From Kiritimatiellales bacterium (GTDB lineage Bacteria > Verrucomicrobiota > Kiritimatiellia > Kiritimatiellales > Pontiellaceae), in NCBI GenBank assembly GCA_003246265.1, contig QKAU01000081.1, forward strand, positions 1 to 63,592: a stretch of DNA of 63,592 bases, written 5' to 3'. Below, piece by piece: positions 9,150-18,103 of the stretch. A model generated the notes under the pieces. The model had not been told where the DNA came from and did not search any database. It was given only the letters and a program-made list of their open reading frames with translations. A program made the position numbers and the translations under genes. Position 1 is the first letter of the stretch, and each line of letters opens with the position of its first letter.

Positions 9150-10251
9150 GCTCCAGCAGGATGCGCAGCATGCGGCGCAGCGGCTCGGCGGCACCCCAGA
9201 GGAGCTGGTCGCCGACGGTGAAGGCGGCAACGTATTCCGGACCCATCTTCATCTTGTGGATGCGGCCGACCGGGACCGTCAACGTGCCGGAAACGGCGGC
9301 CGGGGTCAGGCGCTTGAGCGTGTCGGGCTTGTTGTTTTCGACGACATCGACCCATTCGTTGTCGTTGCGCAGGATCTCCATGATGGCTTCGACGGAGATA
9401 TCCTTCCTGAGCTTGATGGTCAGGCCCTGGCTGTGGCAGCGCATGGCCCCGACGCGGACGCAGAGGCCGTCGATCGGAATGGGTGTCGCGTTCCCGAGGA
9501 TCTTGTTGGTTTCCGCGTAGCCCTTCCACTCCTCCTTGGTCTGGCCGCCGTCGACCGCCTTGTCGATCCACGGGATCAGCGAGCCGGCCAGCGGGGCGCC
9601 GAACTGCTCGATCGGCAGCTTGTCGCTGCGCAGCGCCGCGCTGACCTTGCGGTCGATGTCGAGAATGGCGGACGCGGGATTCTTGAGGTCTTCGGCGGCG
9701 GCTTCGAACAGGTGGCCCTTCTGGGCCAGCAGCTCGCGCATGTTCTGCGCGCCGGCGCCGGAGGCGGCCTGGTAGGTCATGGTGGAGATCCACTCGACGA
9801 GGCCGGCCTTGAAGAGGCCGCCGATGGCCATCAGCATCAGGCTGACGGTGCAGTTGCCGCCGATGAAATCCTTCTTGCCTTCCGCCAGCGCCTGGTCGAT
9901 GACCGGACGGTTGACGGGATCGAGGATGATGGTGGCGTCGGGCACCATGCGCAGGGCGGAGGCCGCGTCGATCCAGTAGCCGTTCCATCCCTTGGCCCGC
10001 AGCTCGGGGTGCACCTTGTTGGTATAGTCGCCTCCCTGGCAGGTGATGAGGGTCTCCATCTCCATGAGGGCGTCGAGATCGTAGGCGTCCTTCAGGAGCG
10101 ACGGTCCCTTCCCCACGTCGGGGGCCGGTTGCCCGGCCTGGGAGGTGGTGAAGAAGACGGGATCGATGTAGTTGAAGTCGTTTTCCGCCTGCATGCGCTC
10201 CATCAGCACCGAGCCGACCATGCCGCGCCATCCAATAAGTCCGGTTTTCAT
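9145..10251 (-). CDS. asd: Aspartate-semialdehyde dehydrogenase
   Basis: Reduces aspartyl phosphate to aspartate semialdehyde with NADPH, the branch point to lysine/diaminopimelate, threonine and methionine. At 368 residues it matches the E. coli-type enzyme. The Rossmann start reads [13 protein letters not shown], and the catalytic cysteine is Cys134 in GGNCTVS. The E. coli-type length (about 367), rather than the shorter Gram-positive type, fits a Gram-negative host. A GGAGG SD lies eight bases before the ATG. The gene is divergent from the EamA permease and convergent with the TPR protein. Its stop codon lies within a dispersed repeat, so the last residues may have been set by that insertion. 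Confidence 0.96.
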   Translation of the reverse strand: MKTGLIGWRGMVGSVLMERMQAENDFNYIDPVFFTTSQAGQPAPDVGKGPSLLKDAYDLDALMEMETLITCQGGDYTNKVHPELRAKGWNGYWIDAASALRMVPDATIILDPVNRPVIDQALAEGKKDFIGGNCTVSLMLMAIGGLFKAGLVEWISTMTYQAASGAGAQNMRELLAQKGHLFEAAAEDLKNPASAILDIDRKVSAALRSDKLPIEQFGAPLAGSLIPWIDKAVDGGQTKEEWKGYAETNKILGNATPIPIDGLCVRVGAMRCHSQGLTIKLRKDISVEAIMEILRNDNEWVDVVENNKPDTLKRLTPAAVSGTLTVPVGRIHKMKMGPEYVAAFTVGDQLLWGAAEPLRRMLRILLER

Positions 10252-10379
10252 CGCGAAACCCTCCTGTCCGTTGAAAGGGCCCGGACGGTATTTGATTTGA
10301 AATGCAAACGCAAGGCGCTATTGTGCGCGGCTTCCGGGGCCGGAACACAACGGTTCCGCGAAGGGGGAAGAGGCGCGCA

Positions 10380-11285
10380 ATGTGGATTTGGCTGGGCTTG
10401 GTTTCGATGCTTTTCCTGGGGTTCTACGACCTGTGCAAGAAGCACGCCCTCCAACGCAACGCGGTGCTGCCGACCCTCTTCTTCGCCAACCTCGTGGGCG
10501 TCGGACTGACCCTGCCCATCCTGCTCCTTTCCCGGCTGGCCCCCGAGGCGATGCAGGGAACCGGCCTCTATGCCGCCCCGATGCCGGCGGTGTGGCATGG
10601 CTACATCGCGGTGAAGTCGCTGATCGTGGGCACCTCGTGGATCTGCGCCTACTTCGCCCTCAAGCACCTGCCCATCTCGATCGTCTCGCCGATCCGCGCA
10701 TCGGGGCCGGTCTGGACCCTGGCCGGGGCCATCCTGCTCTTCCAGGAACAGCCGACGCCCCTGCAGTGGGGCGGCATGGGCCTGATCTTCATCTGCTACT
10801 TCCTCTTCTCGCTCATCGGCCGCGAAGAGGGCATCCACTTCCACCGCAGCCCCTGGGTCGGCCTCATCTTCCTCGCCACGCTGATCGGCACCTGCAGCAC
10901 GCTCTTCGACAAGTGGCTGATCCAGCGGCAGGGCATGGCTCCGGTCCAGGTGCTGGCCTGGTACTTCCTCTACCTCGCCATCTTCTTCACGGCCGTCACC
11001 GGCCTGCTCTGGTGGCCCCGCCGCAGGCAGACCACCCCCTTCCAATGGCGCTGGACGGTCCCCCTGATCGGCCTGCTGCTCACCCTCTCCGACTTCGTCT
11101 ACTTCCTCGCCGTCGACGACCCGGACGCCCTGATCGTCATCCTCTCCGTCCTGCGGCGCTGCAGCGTGCTGGTCTCCTTCTTCGCCGGCGCCGTCCTCTT
11201 CAAGGAGGTCAACAAGCGGAAGAAATCCCTTGTTTTGCTGGGAATCATGATCGGAGTGCTTTTAATCCTGCTGTCCGATCGCTAG
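10380..11285 (+). CDS. EamA/DMT-superfamily permease
   Basis: A 301-residue inner-membrane protein with about ten hydrophobic helices in two repeated halves, the layout of the drug/metabolite transporter family. Visible features include the first helix (WIWLGLVSMLFLGFYDL) and the conserved end-of-helix-4 pattern 'SPIRASGPVWTLAGAILLF', typical of EamA proteins. The start at 10380 is preceded by a GAAGAGG SD at about seven bases and opens directly into the first membrane helix; an in-frame upstream ATG at 10302 would add 26 charged residues of no known homology. The stop is 10 bp before pabBC, so the two may be cotranscribed. The substrate is unknown. Confidence 0.85.
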   Translation: MWIWLGLVSMLFLGFYDLCKKHALQRNAVLPTLFFANLVGVGLTLPILLLSRLAPEAMQGTGLYAAPMPAVWHGYIAVKSLIVGTSWICAYFALKHLPISIVSPIRASGPVWTLAGAILLFQEQPTPLQWGGMGLIFICYFLFSLIGREEGIHFHRSPWVGLIFLATLIGTCSTLFDKWLIQRQGMAPVQVLAWYFLYLAIFFTAVTGLLWWPRRRQTTPFQWRWTVPLIGLLLTLSDFVYFLAVDDPDALIVILSVLRRCSVLVSFFAGAVLFKEVNKRKKSLVLLGIMIGVLLILLSDR

Positions 11286-11295
11286 AACCTCTCCT

Positions 11296-13020
11296 ATGAA
11301 GGTTGTACTCCAGCACGAGGGCCGGTGGCTCCATTTCCAGAATCCGGAGCGCGTCCTGCGGACGGACCGGATCGGGGAGGTCGTCCCCCTGCTGCGCCAG
11401 GCCGACGCGTCCGGCCTGTTCTGCGCCGGATTCGTCGCCTACGAGGCGGCCCCCGCCTTCGACCCCGCCCTGCAAACCCATCCGCCGGACGGCTTCCCGC
11501 TTCTCTGCCTCGGGCTGTTCCACGCGCCGGAGGTGCTCGATGCCATCGAGGAGGTGCCGGACGGCGCCTTCTCCATCGGCGAACTCGAACCTTCCGTGAC
11601 GGAGCAGGCCTTCTGCGGCGCGATCGCCGCCATCAAGGAGCGCATCGCGGAGGGAGCCACCTACCAGGTCAACTACACCTACCGTCTCGCCGCGCCCTTC
11701 TCGGGCAATCCATGGTCGTTCTTCTGCAAGCTGGTGCGGGGCCAGAAGGCCAGCCACGCCGCCTTCGTCGACACGGGGGACTACACCATCTGTTCGGCGT
11801 CGCCGGAGCTCTTCTTCCACCGGCGGAACGGGATGCTGGTCTCCCGCCCGATGAAGGGGACGGCGCGGCGCGGCCGTACGCTGGAAGAGGACGGCATCCA
11901 GGCCGAAGCCCTGCGCCGCTCCGCGAAGGACCGCGCCGAAAACATCATGATCGTCGACATGATCCGCAACGACATCGGCCGCCTCGCCGTGCCCGGCACC
12001 GTCCAGGCCACGAGCTGCTACGACATCGAAAAATATCCCACGGTATGGCAGATGACCTCCACCGTCCGGGGCCGGGTGGACGCCCCCCTTGCCGACCTCT
12101 TCCAGGCGCTGTTCCCCTGCGCATCCATCACCGGGGCCCCGAAGGCCAAGACGATGGAGATCATCCGCGGCCTGGAATGCTCCCCCCGCAAGATCTACAC
12201 CGGCGCCATCGGCTTCGCCGCCCCCGGCGGGGAGGCGTGCTTCAACGTGGCCATCCGCACGGCCCTGGTCGACCGCGCCGGCAGCCGGCTCGAATTCGGC
12301 GTGGGTGGCGGCATCGTCTGGGATTCGGACGCCGTGGCCGAATACGAGGAGACCCTGACCAAGGCGCGCGTGCTGACCCAGCCGCGGCCGGACTTCCGCC
12401 TGCTCGAAACCCTGCGTTGGGAAGCGGGTTCCGGCATCTTCCTGCTCAACCGCCACCTGCGGCGGCTGGCGGATACGGCCGCCTATTTCGACATCCCGGC
12501 CAACCCGGCCGCCATCCGGGCGGTCCTTGAAGACTATCACACTTCAAGAAGTGTGGTCATGCGTCTGCGGCTGCTGGTTTCGCGCGACGGCTCCTTTGTG
12601 CTGGAGGAGCATCCTTTGCCTGATGATGCCGCTTCGGGTTCGTCCGCCTTCCCCTTGCGGGTGGCGCTGGCCACCGGACCGGTCGATTCCGCCGACCACT
12701 TCCTCTACCACAAAACCACCCACCGCGCCGCATACGAGCAGGCGAAGGCCGACTTTCCCGACTGCGACGATGTGATCCTCTGGAATGAACGCGGCGAGGT
12801 GACGGAGAGCACCATCGCCAACGTCGTGGTCCGCCTCGGCAACCGCCTGGTGACGCCGCCCGTCGAGTGCGGCCTGCTGGCCGGCACCTTCCGCGACCAG
12901 CTCCTGGAGAACGGGGAGATCGAGGAAGGCGTGCTAACCTGCGGGCAATTGAGGCAGGCGGAGGAGATCCACCTGGTCAATTCCGTCCGCAAATGGCGGC
13001 GCGCCCGGCTGGTGGAGTAA
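11296..13020 (+). CDS. pabBC: Fused aminodeoxychorismate synthase component I and aminodeoxychorismate lyase
   Basis: The 574-residue protein joins two folate-pathway enzymes. The chorismate-binding half (about 1-360) shows GATYQVNYTYRL, SASPELFF, RPMKGTARRG, MIVDMIRNDIGRL and SITGAPKAKTMEII. Lys187 in the PMKGT motif is the residue that marks aminodeoxychorismate synthase, as opposed to Ala in anthranilate synthase. The C-terminal half (about 368-574) is a class IV aminotransferase-fold lyase with PLP lysine Lys473 in YHKTTH, plus NERGEVTESTIANV. Together they would turn chorismate and ammonia into 4-aminobenzoate and pyruvate. The glutaminase subunit PabA is not encoded nearby. A CACACTTC-AA-GAAGTGTG palindrome lies inside the second half. 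Confidence 0.93.
   Translation: MKVVLQHEGRWLHFQNPERVLRTDRIGEVVPLLRQADASGLFCAGFVAYEAAPAFDPALQTHPPDGFPLLCLGLFHAPEVLDAIEEVPDGAFSIGELEPSVTEQAFCGAIAAIKERIAEGATYQVNYTYRLAAPFSGNPWSFFCKLVRGQKASHAAFVDTGDYTICSASPELFFHRRNGMLVSRPMKGTARRGRTLEEDGIQAEALRRSAKDRAENIMIVDMIRNDIGRLAVPGTVQATSCYDIEKYPTVWQMTSTVRGRVDAPLADLFQALFPCASITGAPKAKTMEIIRGLECSPRKIYTGAIGFAAPGGEACFNVAIRTALVDRAGSRLEFGVGGGIVWDSDAVAEYEETLTKARVLTQPRPDFRLLETLRWEAGSGIFLLNRHLRRLADTAAYFDIPANPAAIRAVLEDYHTSRSVVMRLRLLVSRDGSFVLEEHPLPDDAASGSSAFPLRVALATGPVDSADHFLYHKTTHRAAYEQAKADFPDCDDVILWNERGEVTESTIANVVVRLGNRLVTPPVECGLLAGTFRDQLLENGEIEEGVLTCGQLRQAEEIHLVNSVRKWRRARLVE
12538..12555. repeat. Palindrome inside pabBC sharing a core with the 47.1-kb palindrome
   Basis: CACACTTC (12538-12545) and GAAGTGTG (12548-12555) flank AA. 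The same two arms form the centre of the perfect 32-bp palindrome at 47136-47167. Here it is translated in frame as YHTSRSV in a variable stretch of the lyase domain. Confidence 0.5.
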
Positions 13021-13094
13021 CCACCGCGCACGCTCCTCCGCTGGACAGGTCGGCCGAAGGGGCGTAGATTCCTGGTTGGAAACAGGAGAGGAAG

Positions 13095-13391
13095 ATGAAG
13101 GTGATTGTCGATCTGACGGTGGTACCGATCGGCGTGGGCGTGTCGCTCTCGAAATACGTCGCCGCCTGCGAAGAGGTGCTCGACCGTCCCGGCCTCAAGA
13201 CCGCCCTCCACGCCAACGGCACCAACATCGAGGGCGAGTGGGACGAGGTTTTCGCGGCCATCAAGGCCTGCCACGAGAAGGTGCATGCCATGGGAGCCCC
13301 GCGCATCCACACGAACATCAAGCTGGGCACCCGCACCGACCGCGCCCAATCGATGGAAGAGAAGGTGGATAGCGTAATCGCCAAACGGTAG
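13095..13391 (+). CDS. MTH1187/YkoF-family thiamine-binding protein
   Basis: A 98-residue ferredoxin-like-fold protein of the DUF77/MTH1187 family. Visible pattern: VIVDLTVVPIG at the first strand, then SLSKYVAACEEVL, HANGTNIEGEWDEVFAAIKACHEKV in the second half of the fold, and RIHTNIKLGTRTD. Members bind thiamine or hydroxymethylpyrimidine and probably act as carriers or sensors. A strong AGGAGAGG SD precedes the ATG. The gene lies 75 bp after pabBC and 6 bp before pcm, so it is probably in one transcript with pcm. No other thiamine genes or TPP riboswitch were seen. Confidence 0.85.
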   Translation: MKVIVDLTVVPIGVGVSLSKYVAACEEVLDRPGLKTALHANGTNIEGEWDEVFAAIKACHEKVHAMGAPRIHTNIKLGTRTDRAQSMEEKVDSVIAKR

Positions 13392-13397
13392 AAGACA

Positions 13398-14030
13398 ATG
13401 GAATCGGACATGGCCACCATGGTCTCCGTGATCAGGGCGTACGGCGTGAAGGAGGAGCGCATCCTCGCGGCGATGTCCAGGGTGCGGCGCCACCGCTTCA
13501 TTCCGGAATCCTGCGGCGAGCATGACGCCTACGGCAACCATCCCTGCCCCATCGGGCACGGCCAGACCATTTCGCAACCCTACATCGTGGCCTACATGAC
13601 CGAACGGATCGGATGCAAGCCCGGCGACCGCATCCTGGAAATCGGCACCGGATCCGGCTACCAGGCCGCCATCCTGGCCGAGCTGGGCGCCGAGGTCTAC
13701 ACCCTGGAGCGCATTCCGGAACTGGCCGGGCATGCCCGCGCGGTCCTCGCGGCGGAAGGCTACGGCCAGGTCCATGTGCGGTGCGCCGACGGCTACCACG
13801 GATGGCCCGAACACGCCCCCTACGACGCCATCATCGCCACCTGCGCGCCCGACGCGGTTCCGCGGAACCTGGCGGCGCAGCTCAAGGACGGTGGAAGGAT
13901 GGTGCTGCCCGTCGGGACCGGCTTCCAGCAGCTGGTCCTGCTGGAGCGGAGCGGCGACGCCTTCCACGAGACGCCCGACCTGCCCGTGCGCTTCGTCCCC
14001 ATGGTCCCCGGCCGGTGCGGGGAGGCCTGA
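13398..14030 (+). CDS. pcm: Protein-L-isoaspartate O-methyltransferase
   Basis: A 210-residue SAM-dependent repair enzyme that methylates L-isoaspartyl residues in aged proteins. The PCMT signature is clear: PIGHGQTISQPYIVAYMTE (51-69), motif I EIGTGSGYQA (81-90), and the later YDAIIATCAP and GGRMVLPVG blocks. The length equals that of the bacterial family. The ATG at 13398 follows the thiamine-binding gene by 6 bp; ATG 13410 would also be possible. Expressed together with its upstream neighbour by spacing. Confidence 0.95.
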   Translation: MESDMATMVSVIRAYGVKEERILAAMSRVRRHRFIPESCGEHDAYGNHPCPIGHGQTISQPYIVAYMTERIGCKPGDRILEIGTGSGYQAAILAELGAEVYTLERIPELAGHARAVLAAEGYGQVHVRCADGYHGWPEHAPYDAIIATCAPDAVPRNLAAQLKDGGRMVLPVGTGFQQLVLLERSGDAFHETPDLPVRFVPMVPGRCGEA

Positions 14031-14131
14031 TCCGCCTTCGGCAGGCTGGATGAAATTGCTCTGGCCAACGGGGCCCTTGTGCCGGATAGTGTCGGAAGGT
14101 CCGGCAGTTGGAACACAACGGGAGGATGGCC

Positions 14132-17095
14132 ATGGCGAGGAAGTTCGGCAGATGGGTCGCGGCAGGCGTCGCCGTTGTTTGCCTCGCGGTTCAGGTTGCA
14201 GCCATGGACAACCCGATCGCGGCGACCGTCGAGGGTTCCGTGGTCCGCTATGGCGGGCAGTACCATACCCTGGGCGCCGGAACCAATCACATGGTGCTCA
14301 CCTCGGTGGATCTGGTCGCGTGGAACACGAACGGTCCCGCCCTGCCCGCCCCGGCGCGCGGCCCCTTCGACCTGCTCTACCGCAACGGACTCTTCTACCT
14401 CTACGCCCAGGACCAGGGACTGGCCTTCTCGCCGGACCCGCTGGCCCCCTTCTCGAAGTTCGCGAAGACCGGCGTCGCCGGCGAGCAGCTGCGGCTCTAC
14501 CCCGACCTCGACGGCACCCTGCTCTCCATCTACCGCAAGCTCGGCAGCAAGGAGGAGGGTGAAATCTGGATGCAGCCCTACGCCGCCCCGTGGCAGGTCG
14601 CCGGACGGCCCAAACAACTGCTCGACGGACGCCGCGGCATGTGGGATTCCCTCGACAGCGCCGATCTCGGCGAACCCGACCTCCTCCACTACCGCGGCAA
14701 CTACTACCTCCTCTATTGCGCCAACCACCCGGGACCGCGCACCGGCCTGCGCGAGGTCGGGGTCGCCGTCCAAGAACGGATAGACCGGCTGGAAAACGCC
14801 GACAAGGCCGCCAATCCGGTGCTTGCACGCAACACCGAGCGGCTGGCGCGGACCTACGGGGCGCTGCTGCCCAATGCCGAGTTCGGCAAATGGGAGGCGC
14901 GCTACACCTTCGACGAGCCCGAAGGCGACTGGCTGGCGCCCGACTACAAGTATTCGGGATGGCGCACCGGCGACGGCGGGTTCGGCTTCCCCTTCGAGGT
15001 GGAGGACAGTACGCAGCTGCACGCCTGCCGCACCCGGTGGAGCGAGGGTTCGATCTGGGTCCGGCGCGAATTTTCGCTCGACGGGAACCGGATGCCCAAG
15101 ACGCCCGTGCTCAACCTCCGCCACGAAGGACCCGTGCGGGTCTACCTCAACGGGCGCTTCATCCATGAATCCAAATCCCCTTCGACGGCCTACTGCAACA
15201 TCGACATCTCCGACGCGGCCTACGGCGCCTTCCGGCAGGGCGCCAACGTGCTGGCCGTCCAATCCTCGGCGTTGCCAGGTTTTCCGTACCGGTTCCTCGA
15301 CTTCGGCCTGTCCGATGCCGGCGACCAACCGGTCGAACCGGCGGTCTACGGCCTTGATGAACCCTGCCTCGTCGAGGGCCCCAATGGCTTCGAGCACTGG
15401 CTGCTCTACCAGGCATGGTGGAACGGCCGGCCCGGCACCGGTCTCGACCGCGTCTTCTTCTACGACGCCCAGATGGTGGTCGACGGCCCCACCACCGCCG
15501 CCACGCCCGGCTACCATCCCCCGCCCGCCAGGCCGACCTTTTCCGACCGGTTTGCCGATGGCATCTCCGCATGGACCGGCCGATGGAAGCCGTCGGCCGG
15601 GGAATGGATGGCCACCAACGGCGTGCTCCGCCAGGCGGCACCGCAAGGGGCGGCGAAGGCCTACCTCGGACAATCCCCCGCCACCCACTACCTCTTCGAA
15701 ACCTCGTTCCGCATGCCTCCGGAAGGGAAAGGCTCCGTGGGCGTCGTGGCCTGGAGCGACGGCAAGCGGGACCTGGTCATCGCCATCCAGCCGGCCGCCC
15801 GGTCGTGGTCGTTCCATGTCGAGCCCGGAAGCCTGCTGCCCAAGCGCTACCGGCTCCCCGCCGGCTTCAAGCTGGCCGAAGCACCGCCCCGCGCGGAAGC
15901 CCCGTCCGCCCCCCTCCACCGCCTGCGCATCATGAAGAACGGCGGCAACTTCGAGGTCCTGCTCGACGGCGCGCTCCTTACCGCCGAACGGCCGCTGGTC
16001 ACGGAGCTGGCGGGTCCGGGGGTGCCGGGGCTCTACTGCGCCGATTCCGTTGCGGAATTCGACGGCGTCACCTTCACCGCCGGATGGGACGAATTCAACG
16101 AAACCATCAACGCCTGGGGCGCGGCCGCCGATGGCACCCCGGTGGGCGGCGAATGGAAGCACGATCCGGCGGCGGGGCTGGAGCAGCGCAGGCATTCCGA
16201 AACCGGCCGCGCCTTCAAGGGCGACCTGCTCGACCAGTACGAGTTCTGCGTCAGCGCGCGGCTGGAGGAACTTGAAGAGGGCAAGGAGCGGCTCTACGGC
16301 ATCTTCCCCGTCTTCGCCAACCGCGACAACTACCTCCAGGCAATGATCGATACGCGGGAGCGCAAGCTGCTCGTCACCGGCAGGCTTGGGGGACGCGCAA
16401 TCGCCCCGCTGGAACGGCCGCTCGCCCGCAGCATCCCGGTCCGCCACCTCTACGACACCGAAACCTCCTACCGCAACATCGCCGCATGGGTCTTCCCCCT
16501 CCGGTCGGAGTCGCTGGTCAGCGGCCTCTCGATCCGCTGGCTGGAGGGCAAATTCGAGCACCTCCGCCAGGAGTTCTTCGTGCCCGGCGATGACCTCGTC
16601 GTCCGCTACGCCAACCTCGAACCCGAGCGCGATCCGATCCTGTGGAGCGATTCGCGCTTCTACAAGGCCGACGAGCCCAAGCCGCAGATTCAACAGCCCG
16701 GCATCCTCAACCCCATCGCCATCCGGCCCCAGAAGGCCAACTACATGGGCTTCGGCCTCTTCCGCTCGACCATCTTCGTGGCCGATGCCGATACCGGCCG
16801 CTTCCTCCGGCCCTACACGCCCGGCGAAACGCTCGGCCCCAACGAGGCCATCGGCGGCAGCACCTACGAGTCCGACACCCCCTCGCGCCCGCAGGAGACG
16901 CTCATCCACGTCGAGGTGGAATCGAGCTATTTCTTCCGCTGCGTCAAGCTCGCGGACCGCGTGCTAATCGAGCTCAACGGGGTGCCGATGGCCGTGGTGC
17001 CCGGCGCCTGGCCGCCGTCGCAGGTCGGGCTCGTCACCGAGGGCCAACCCTGCATCTACAACGGCATGACGCTGATGCACCTTCCGGCGGAATAG
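14132..17095 (+). CDS. Secreted GH43-like beta-propeller protein with an inserted sugar-binding-type domain
   Basis: 987 residues with a signal peptide (1-24). A propeller-like region opens with NPIAATVEGSVVRYGGQYH and DLVAWNTNGPAL (28-70), the phrase seen in family GH43/GH32 enzymes, and includes GEPDLLHYRGNYYLLYC (180-196). From about 255 to 400 a beta-sandwich interrupts it (WVRREFSLDG, VRVYLNGRFIHES, NVLAVQSSAL), resembling the galactose-binding domains of beta-galactosidases. Propeller-like sequence resumes at 400-460 (EPCLVEGPNGFEHWLLYQAWWNG, split here for length). Two further concanavalin-like domains (470-650 and about 655-987) follow. Catalytic residues cannot be assigned with certainty, and it could be a binding protein. 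The start was set by GGAGG six bases before ATG 14132. The next gene encodes a uronate-type oxidoreductase, which fits sugar catabolism. Confidence 0.65.
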   Translation: MARKFGRWVAAGVAVVCLAVQVAAMDNPIAATVEGSVVRYGGQYHTLGAGTNHMVLTSVDLVAWNTNGPALPAPARGPFDLLYRNGLFYLYAQDQGLAFSPDPLAPFSKFAKTGVAGEQLRLYPDLDGTLLSIYRKLGSKEEGEIWMQPYAAPWQVAGRPKQLLDGRRGMWDSLDSADLGEPDLLHYRGNYYLLYCANHPGPRTGLREVGVAVQERIDRLENADKAANPVLARNTERLARTYGALLPNAEFGKWEARYTFDEPEGDWLAPDYKYSGWRTGDGGFGFPFEVEDSTQLHACRTRWSEGSIWVRREFSLDGNRMPKTPVLNLRHEGPVRVYLNGRFIHESKSPSTAYCNIDISDAAYGAFRQGANVLAVQSSALPGFPYRFLDFGLSDAGDQPVEPAVYGLDEPCLVEGPNGFEHWLLYQAWWNGRPGTGLDRVFFYDAQMVVDGPTTAATPGYHPPPARPTFSDRFADGISAWTGRWKPSAGEWMATNGVLRQAAPQGAAKAYLGQSPATHYLFETSFRMPPEGKGSVGVVAWSDGKRDLVIAIQPAARSWSFHVEPGSLLPKRYRLPAGFKLAEAPPRAEAPSAPLHRLRIMKNGGNFEVLLDGALLTAERPLVTELAGPGVPGLYCADSVAEFDGVTFTAGWDEFNETINAWGAAADGTPVGGEWKHDPAAGLEQRRHSETGRAFKGDLLDQYEFCVSARLEELEEGKERLYGIFPVFANRDNYLQAMIDTRERKLLVTGRLGGRAIAPLERPLARSIPVRHLYDTETSYRNIAAWVFPLRSESLVSGLSIRWLEGKFEHLRQEFFVPGDDLVVRYANLEPERDPILWSDSRFYKADEPKPQIQQPGILNPIAIRPQKANYMGFGLFRSTIFVADADTGRFLRPYTPGETLGPNEAIGGSTYESDTPSRPQETLIHVEVESSYFFRCVKLADRVLIELNGVPMAVVPGAWPPSQVGLVTEGQPCIYNGMTLMHLPAE

Positions 17096-17165
17096 GAAGA
17101 ATCCGCTTGCCAGGGCAAGGTATTTTCATCTTATCTCAAACCTTTGAGCAACCATGGAGGAACGC

Positions 17166-17981
17166 ATGCGGAACCTTTTCGACATCGAAGGCAGGATCAT
17201 CGCCGTCACCGGGGCGGCAGGGATATTGGCGGGCGGAACGGCCCGCTATCTCCAGGCGCAGGGGGCCTTCGTGGTCTACCTCGACCTCTTCCAGGACAAG
17301 GTCGACGCCACCGTCGAGGAGGCGCGGACCATTTCCGACCGCTGCTGCGGCTTCGCCTGCAACGTCCTCGACCAGGCCGCCCTCGACGACGTCCGCGACC
17401 GTATCCTCGACCGCTGCGGCCGCATCGACGTGCTGGTGAACGGCGCCGGCGGCAACATGCCCGGCGCCACCATCGGCCCCGCCCAGGATGTCTTCGACCT
17501 CAAGATCGAGGACTACTCCAAGGTGCTCGACCTCAACCTCAAGGGCAGCGTCCTGCCGACCCTCTCCTTCGCCCGCGCCTTCAAGGCGCAGCAGTCCGGC
17601 TGCGTGGTCAACTTCTCCTCCATGTCCTCGACCCAGGCGCTCACCCGCGTGCTGGGCTACTCCAACGCCAAGGCCGCCATCGACAACTTCACCCGCTGGA
17701 TGGCCACCGAGATGGCGCTGAAGTACGGCGACCGCATCCGCGTCAACGCCATCGCCCCGGGCTTCTTCATCAGCCACCAGAACCGCGCCCTGCTCACCAA
17801 CGAGGACGGCTCCTTCACCGAGCGCGGGCAGCAGGTGATCAGCAAGACCCCCTTCCGCCGCTTCGGCCGGCAGGAGGAGGTCTACGGCACCATCCACTAC
17901 CTCGTCTCCGATGCCGCCGCGTTCGTTACCGGCATCGTTGTTCCGGTCGATGGGGGCTTCTCCGCCTTTACCGGCGTATAG
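17166..17981 (+). CDS. SDR oxidoreductase, D-mannonate oxidoreductase (fructuronate reductase) type
   Basis: A 271-residue classical short-chain dehydrogenase. The cofactor loop TGAAGIL (15-21), NGAGG (92-96), the active-site serine in SSMSS (151-155) and Tyr165-Lys169 in YSNAK are visible. The C-terminal phrase APGFFISHQNRALLT, with a long loop before the last helix, is characteristic of the SDR-type UxuB/YjmF subgroup that interconverts fructuronate and mannonate. That would place it in hexuronate breakdown, consistent with the polysaccharide-active neighbour upstream. The start at 17166 is preferred because GGAGG lies five bases before it; the ATG at 17154 is too close to any SD. It ends in a strong terminator. 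Confidence 0.82.
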   Translation: MRNLFDIEGRIIAVTGAAGILAGGTARYLQAQGAFVVYLDLFQDKVDATVEEARTISDRCCGFACNVLDQAALDDVRDRILDRCGRIDVLVNGAGGNMPGATIGPAQDVFDLKIEDYSKVLDLNLKGSVLPTLSFARAFKAQQSGCVVNFSSMSSTQALTRVLGYSNAKAAIDNFTRWMATEMALKYGDRIRVNAIAPGFFISHQNRALLTNEDGSFTERGQQVISKTPFRRFGRQEEVYGTIHYLVSDAAAFVTGIVVPVDGGFSAFTGV

Positions 17982-18034
17982 GAGCCCTGTCATCTATCCC
18001 GCCCCGGCACCGCGACCGCACGGCGCGGCGACTT

Positions 18035-18065
18035 GCCGGCCTTCCTTTCCTGGAGGCCGGCTTTT
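18035..18065 (+). terminator. Rho-independent terminator after the SDR gene
   Basis: Stem GCCGGCCT (18035-18042) with AGGCCGGC (18054-18061), an 11-nt loop, then TTTTGCTTT. It separates the SDR gene from rlmH. Confidence 0.8.
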
Positions 18066-18103
18066 GCTTTCTCAACGGGCGGCAATGGTGCATAAAGGAG
18101 CGC

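Noticed and set aside
10252-10379. Search for a lysine or other riboswitch upstream of asd
   Set aside because: The 128-bp divergent gap shows no conserved riboswitch core; only short inverted repeats are present.
13820-16909. Minus-strand frame of 1029 codons opposite the GH43-like gene
   Set aside because: It is Gly/Val/Arg-rich with no motif; the plus-strand protein has a signal peptide and domain phrases.
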